Assembly (NCBI GenBank): GCA_977017575.1
Contig: CDRNVI010000143.1
Coordinates: forward strand, 310,001-374,000
Length of the DNA stretch: 64,000 nt
From: Paramoeba atlantica
Taxonomy: Eukaryota; Discosea
Reading direction: 5' to 3'
Position numbers and translations under genes: made by a program. The notes under the pieces were generated by a model, which was given only the letters and a program-made list of their open reading frames with translations, had not been told where the DNA came from and did not search any database. Shown here one piece after another: positions 58,171 to 64,000 of this stretch. Numbering within the stretch: the first letter of the stretch is position 1; each line of letters opens with the position of its first letter.

Positions 58171-58949
58171 ATTTCTTGGGAATTCATGGCTATTGGTTCA
58201 AAAAAGTGAAACAAGAAATTTATTGAGTGGCTCTCTTGCTTTAATGGCAGAATTTGGTTGGATATTCTGTGTTTCCAGGTTCCATTATTGGGTGTTGGTT
58301 GCCCTACGCTTGGGCATTCCCTCAAAATATTCATCAGGACCCGAATTTTCAGAGGGTGTTATTTGTGGAGGATGAGAGGAGACTGGATGAAAATATGAAA
58401 TTGGAAGAGGAAGGCGAAAGGAGTTTTGTTACAAACCCTGTTCAATTGTCTTCTATTCAATTTGATGCCATCTTGTTGCTCTGCTCCTCTGATTGATCAC
58501 TGCTCCCTCCCTCCCTTCCTCCTTTTTGATTGTATTTTTCCCTTGTTTTACTTTTCCTTTTCCTATTTTTCCTGATGTTTATTTTATCCTGTCCCAATTT
58601 GATTCTGTCCTTGTTTCGATCAAAACACTGATTTTACACTCTCTTTTATCTCTGTCACACCCCCATCTCAACTGTGTTTCTCTGCTCCTGCATTTTATCT
58701 CTAGTTCTAATGTTCCCTTGGTATTTACCTGATGAATAAAACTCACATTTTCAACTTTTCTTTGGTGTGTGTGTTTCTGTGTTCTTTGTCTCCTGCTCTC
58801 CAGGGATCTGTCGATCATGACAAGTTTGATGGACAAAGTGATGAGACCAGAGGAGAAGTTCCTGGAAGATGAGGAGAAGAAATCAGAGGATAAGAGGAGT
58901 AGATACTGGAGGACAAGGGGAAGATACTGGAGGGTGAGGGGCTCTGAGA
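58171..58949. other. Between Crypton relics, no gene
   Basis: T/C-rich patches and short frames without recognisable domains. A basic/acidic plus-strand frame at 58769-59035 overlaps relic copy 3 on the opposite strand and is not called. Confidence 0.4.
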
Positions 58950-59320
58950 AATATAATGTGTGTGATTTCAGATCAGCAGGGCCCAGCAGTCCATTATTGT
59001 ATTGGCCTCCTCAGAAGAAAAGGGAGTTGCATTAATTGTTCTCTTTTCTAGATCTTGCTACAGTTTCTGATGTTGTGCATATTTTGCTAGCCAAGCTTTT
59101 TCAAAAAAAAGCAAGGTTATGATTGAAAATTGTTTTCCTTGGTGATGAAAGATTTCTTCCTCAATTTGTTTTGCAACTGAATTCCAAATTATTTTGAGTG
59201 AACCATCTTTAAATTCTTCACCATTCCCTTTCTACACTTCAAAAGCAAAAAGTTTCAACAAACTTCTTCTTCTGTGATTGTTGCTGGATTGTCCTCAAAT
59301 TTTTTTTCTCACTCAGTGTT
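58950..59320 (-). pseudogene. Crypton recombinase relic, copy 3
   Basis: On the minus strand, LLKLFAFEV, KDGSLKIIWNSVAKQIEEE and NATPFSSEEANTIMDCWALL line up with the same N-terminal segments as copies 1 and 2. Stops interrupt it and the catalytic part is absent. It is in the same orientation as copy 2, 0.8-1.2 kb away. Confidence 0.65.
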
Positions 59321-59703
59321 CAACCATCAAAGGACAGTCTGCCAAATAACTTTCTTTGTTTGCTTTTTTTTGTATTTTCTGGAATTTCACTCTGAAACCA
59401 AGAAAAAAAACCAAAATAGGGGTCAATAAAAGGGGTGTGTTTTTCGAAAAATTGGATGTCATGAAATGAAAACATCTCCAAATGATCATCCAACCACCCT
59501 TGAGGAACTCTGTAAAATCAAAAGAAAAGCTCAAAGTGATCCTCAAGCAAGCAGATGAGTTCAAGGAATTGAAGGAAAACAAGAGAATTTTGAGGGAGTT
59601 GGGGGGGGGGGGGGGTAGAGTAAAAAAAAGAAAGAAAAAAACTCCACCTGGAGTGGAGGGTTCAAACCACCACGAAAAAAAAAATCAAAAGACAAAAAAA
59701 AAG
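59321..59703. other. Intergenic, no gene
   Basis: Mixed sequence with a G13 run (about 59600-59612) and A-rich tracts that give the tRNA-Met terminator on the minus strand. The 77-codon frame at 59482 has no recognised domain. Confidence 0.45.
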
Positions 59704-59776
59704 TGCTCCCAGTGAGGATCGAACTCACGACCTTCAGATTATGAGACTGACGCTCTACCGACTGAGCCACGGAAGC
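59704..59776 (-). tRNA. tRNA-Met (elongator, anticodon CAU)
   Basis: Minus-strand cloverleaf with acceptor arms GCTTCCG and TGGGAGC, D-arm TGGCTCAGTCGGTAGAGC, anticodon region GTCAGTCTCATAATCTGAAG (anticodon CAT) and T-arm GTGAGTTCGATCCTCAC. The anticodon region is the typical eukaryotic elongator form and differs from initiator tRNA. It is 73 nt, followed by an oligo-T (A8 at 59695-59702 on the plus strand). Confidence 0.95.
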
Positions 59777-60206
59777 CAATGTCAATGTTCAAACTCTGTT
59801 TTTTTGTGAAGTCATCAAACTCAGAAAAGCATCTTATCATCACTGGTTTCTATGATTGACCTATGTGCTTTTAACACACAACATGCTCCTCAACACTCTC
59901 AAAACCTTTTGAGCCATAATCTTTAGTAAAGGAATGGAGCTGTAATTTCAAAGATCCAACAACAAGATAATGACTGGACAAGGGGAAACCATTACAAATA
60001 ATACCATCCCTGAGCACAACCCAGGCAATGCTCTACACACTAAAGATAAAAAAATAAAAAAATATTAAGTTATTTATCTTCAAAACTGAACAAAAATTAA
60101 AGAATGAACAAAGTGATGGAGAAAAAGACAAACAAAAAAGAAAAGACAAACATGAAAGGACAGAGGGGAAATAAAAAAGAAAAGAAAAGAAAAAAAAAAA
60201 GAAAGT
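59777..60206. other. Spacer between tRNA-Met and tRNA-Thr
   Basis: No gene. The part at 60120-60205 is A/G-rich and forms the T-rich terminator of tRNA-Thr on the minus strand. Confidence 0.5.
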
Positions 60207-60279
60207 AGGCTCCAATGGGAATCGAACCCATGACCTCCACCTTACTAGGGTGGCGCTCTGCCAGCTAAGCTATGGAGCC
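60207..60279 (-). tRNA. tRNA-Thr (anticodon AGU)
   Basis: Minus-strand cloverleaf with perfect acceptor pairing GGCTCCA/TGGAGCC, D-arm TAGCTTAGCTGGCAGAGC, anticodon arm CCACC-CTAGTAA-GGTGG (anticodon AGT, read as IGU) and T-arm ATGGGTTCGATTCCCAT. 73 nt, no intron. Confidence 0.95.
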
Positions 60280-60299
60280 ACTTGCTTCAAAAAAAAAGA

Positions 60300-60690
60300 T
60301 TTTTTTTTAGTGACCACTGGGACATTTATCAGTTCACAGAGTTGAAAGAAGAAGTTGAAAGAAAAAATAAATCAAAAAAACTTTATCAACTTTAAAAAAT
60401 AAGAAAACAAAAAAAACAAAAACAAATCTAATACCATTTGAAAGAGGAAATCAAGGCACAGCAAGATAATAATACAACTTGTCTTGAATAATTGACAAAT
60501 ACTGGTTGTGATTGGACAAAACTTTATCAATTGAGAATATCAAAAGACTGACAAAAAGAGAAAAAAAGAATATGAAAGAAAGAAGAAGGAAAAAAAAAGA
60601 AAGAAGAGAGGGGGAAAAAGAAAGAAGAGAGGGGGAAAAAGAAAGAAGAAAAGAAAGAAAAGAGAAAGAGAAAGAAAAAGAAAGAAAGGA
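60300..60690. other. Spacer with short dispersed repeat and A/G tract
   Basis: GTGACCACTGGGACATTTAT at about 60312 resembles GTGACTGCTGGGACTTTATC at 1605. From 60550 on the sequence is A/G-only. No gene. Confidence 0.45.
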
Positions 60691-60695
60691 AACAG

Positions 60696-60895
60696 AAAGG
60701 GAAAGGGAAAGGGAAAGGGAAAGGGAAAGGGAAAGGGAAAGGGAAAGGGAAAGGGAAAGGGAAAGGGAAAGGGAAAGGGAAAGGGAAAGGGAAAGGGAAA
60801 GGGAAAGGGAAAGGGAAAGGGAAAGGGAAAGGGAAAGGGAAAGGGAAAGGGAAAGGGAAAGGGAAAGGGAAAGGGAAAGGGAAAGGGAAAGGGAA
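60696..60895 (+). repeat. (GGGAAA)n hexanucleotide array, about 33 units
   Basis: An uninterrupted GGGAAA repeat of about 200 bp. Each unit has three adjacent G, so the plus strand could form a chain of G-quadruplexes with AAA loops. It lies about 110 bp beyond the 3' end of tRNA-His. It translates as F/P or R/E/K repeats, which are not genes. Confidence 0.98.
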
Positions 60896-61007
60896 AAGAA
60901 AAAAAAAAAAAAAAAAAAAAGAGGGAAAAAAAAAAGAAAAAGAAAAAAGAAAAAAGAAAAAAGAAAAAGAGAGAAAGTGAAGGAAAAAAGAAGAAATGAA
61001 AAACAAA

Positions 61008-61079
61008 TGCCACCACCGGGAATCGAACCCAGGTCTCAGGAGCCACAATCCTGCACTCTGCCAACTAAGCTATGGCAGC
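61008..61079 (-). tRNA. tRNA-His (anticodon GUG)
   Basis: Minus-strand cloverleaf with acceptor GCTGCCA/TGGTGGC (G-T pairs), D-arm TAGCTTAGTTGGCAGAG, anticodon arm CAGGA-TTGTGGC-TCCTG (anticodon GTG) and T-arm CTGGGTTCGATTCCCGG. 72 nt. The G at position -1 is not encoded and would be added after transcription, as is usual in eukaryotes. Confidence 0.93.
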
Positions 61080-61464
61080 ATGTTTTCAAAAAAAGAAAAA
61101 AATGAAAAGAAAATACTTCTGGGAATTAGGTTCTGGTGCCCTGTGTTTTGGGGGTGGTATCTAAGAATGGCTGTGTTTTTCTCCCCAAAAAAAATATCAA
61201 TAAAAAAGAGACTCTGATAAAAAAGGGTGTTAAAAATATGAGTTTTTCCAAACTTTTTCAAACAAGATATGAAGATTATGCTCTTGAACCCCTGCAAGAG
61301 AAAAAGAAGAAGGAGAGAAGAGAAAGAAGAAAAAAAATGATCTTGATACAATTTTTGAATCTCCATTTTGAAAACAAACAATCAGACCTGATATCAAGAG
61401 TTTGTTCAATTAAAAAGGGGTGGCTGTGAGCCAGGTGACCTTGAAGGGATTCTGAAAAAAAAAA
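61080..61464. other. Spacer between tRNA-His and tRNA-Gly
   Basis: A-rich mixed sequence with no credible frame. The A10 at 61455-61464 is the tRNA-Gly terminator on the minus strand. Confidence 0.5.
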
Positions 61465-61535
61465 TGCGCCACCCGGGAATCGAACCCGGCCCGTCCGCTT
61501 GGAAGGCGGACATCCTGCCACTAGACTAGCAGCGC
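61465..61535 (-). tRNA. tRNA-Gly (anticodon UCC)
   Basis: Minus-strand cloverleaf with acceptor GCGCTGC/GTGGCGC, D-arm TAGTCTAGTGGCAGGA, anticodon arm GTCCGC-CTTCCAA-GCGGAC (anticodon TCC) and T-arm GCCGGGTTCGATTCCCGGG. 71 nt. It is the intact partner of the pseudogene at 1834-1905 and has the same position relative to a 28S 3' end. Confidence 0.96.
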
Positions 61536-61792
61536 ATCTTATCAAAAAAGATGAAAAAATAACCAAAAAAAGAAAAAAGGGAGAAAATACAAATATAGAA
61601 AAACAACAAATAAAGATAGTCGGTTATACTCAACCCTCAAGTAAAATTTATTGCCCGAAAAAAATGAGAGGGGAAGAAGAGAGGGATGAGGGAGGGAGGG
61701 AGAGGGAAGTAAATATATCTGTTACCTCAAGTTAAAAATAAGTAAAAAAGAAAAAATAATAAAAAATAGTTATTATTTTTAATTTAAAAACC
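61536..61792 (-). other. rDNA 3' flank, second copy
   Basis: Nearly identical to 1906-2160 after the first ~40 bp. Small differences include TTATTGCCCG versus TTATTGAACG and TATATCTGTTA versus TATATCTATTA. Confidence 0.75.

Positions 61793-64000
<2,208 letters not shown>

Noticed and set aside
60512..61105. Open frames of 170-200 codons with RERERE or FPFPFP repeats
   Set aside because: They come from the (GGGAAA)n array and flanking purine tract and run into the tRNA-His gene.

Overview
This is nuclear DNA from an AT-rich eukaryote, most likely a protist whose lineage I cannot name from the sequence alone. The evidence is a complete 18S-5.8S-28S rDNA unit with AT-rich variable regions, 5S rRNA genes, eukaryotic tRNA genes with internal promoters, a polyubiquitin gene and eukaryotic retroelements. 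Host genes are sparse. Apart from RNA genes, only two ordinary protein genes are convincing: a two-repeat polyubiquitin (17.9-18.4 kb, +) and a PB1-domain/coiled-coil protein (22.1-23.0 kb, -). The rest is transposons, satellites and simple sequence.

Layout. 0-2.1 kb: tRNA-Thr, a decayed tRNA-Gly and a fragment resembling the rDNA 5' spacer. 2.16-9.0 kb: complete rDNA unit on the minus strand. 9-17.6 kb: purine tracts, AAC-rich repeats, a frameshifted Crypton-type tyrosine recombinase (11.1-12.9 kb), a long perfect-looking hairpin and tRNA-Lys. 17.6-23.05 kb: polyubiquitin and PB1 genes in convergent orientation, separated by 3.7 kb that is purine-rich on the sense strand after each gene. 23.7-28.5 kb: a 5S rRNA gene with a non-LTR retrotransposon whose poly(A) end lies directly against the 5S terminator. 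29.3-43.85 kb: an old block in which I see no CpG dinucleotide at all. It holds a decayed unidentified ORF, about 32 copies of a 193-bp satellite, a LINE relic and a piggyBac relic. 43.55-46.0 kb: a piggyBac-like transposon with 13-bp terminal inverted repeats. 46-50 kb: simple repeats and a CpG-decayed second 5S copy. 50.4-54.8 kb: a structurally complete DIRS-type YR retrotransposon. 54.8-59.3 kb: decayed elements, including two more Crypton relics. 59.7-61.5 kb: tRNA-Met, -Thr, -His and -Gly, all minus strand. 61.8-64 kb: the 3' part of a second 28S gene in the same orientation as the first, running off the window.

What ties it together: (1) the two 28S copies are both followed by a tRNA-Gly (one functional-looking, one decayed) but lie 52.8 kb apart with unrelated genes between them, and they differ in sequence, so the rDNA is not a uniform tandem array here. 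(2) Old sequences have lost CpG by C-to-T change, giving TGA stops and transition-only differences in RNA pseudogenes, while rDNA, tRNAs, ubiquitin and the DIRS element keep CpG. This suggests methylation-linked decay and gives a relative age for each insertion. (3) A 47-bp hairpin family, four copies in both orientations, has no explanation from known elements.
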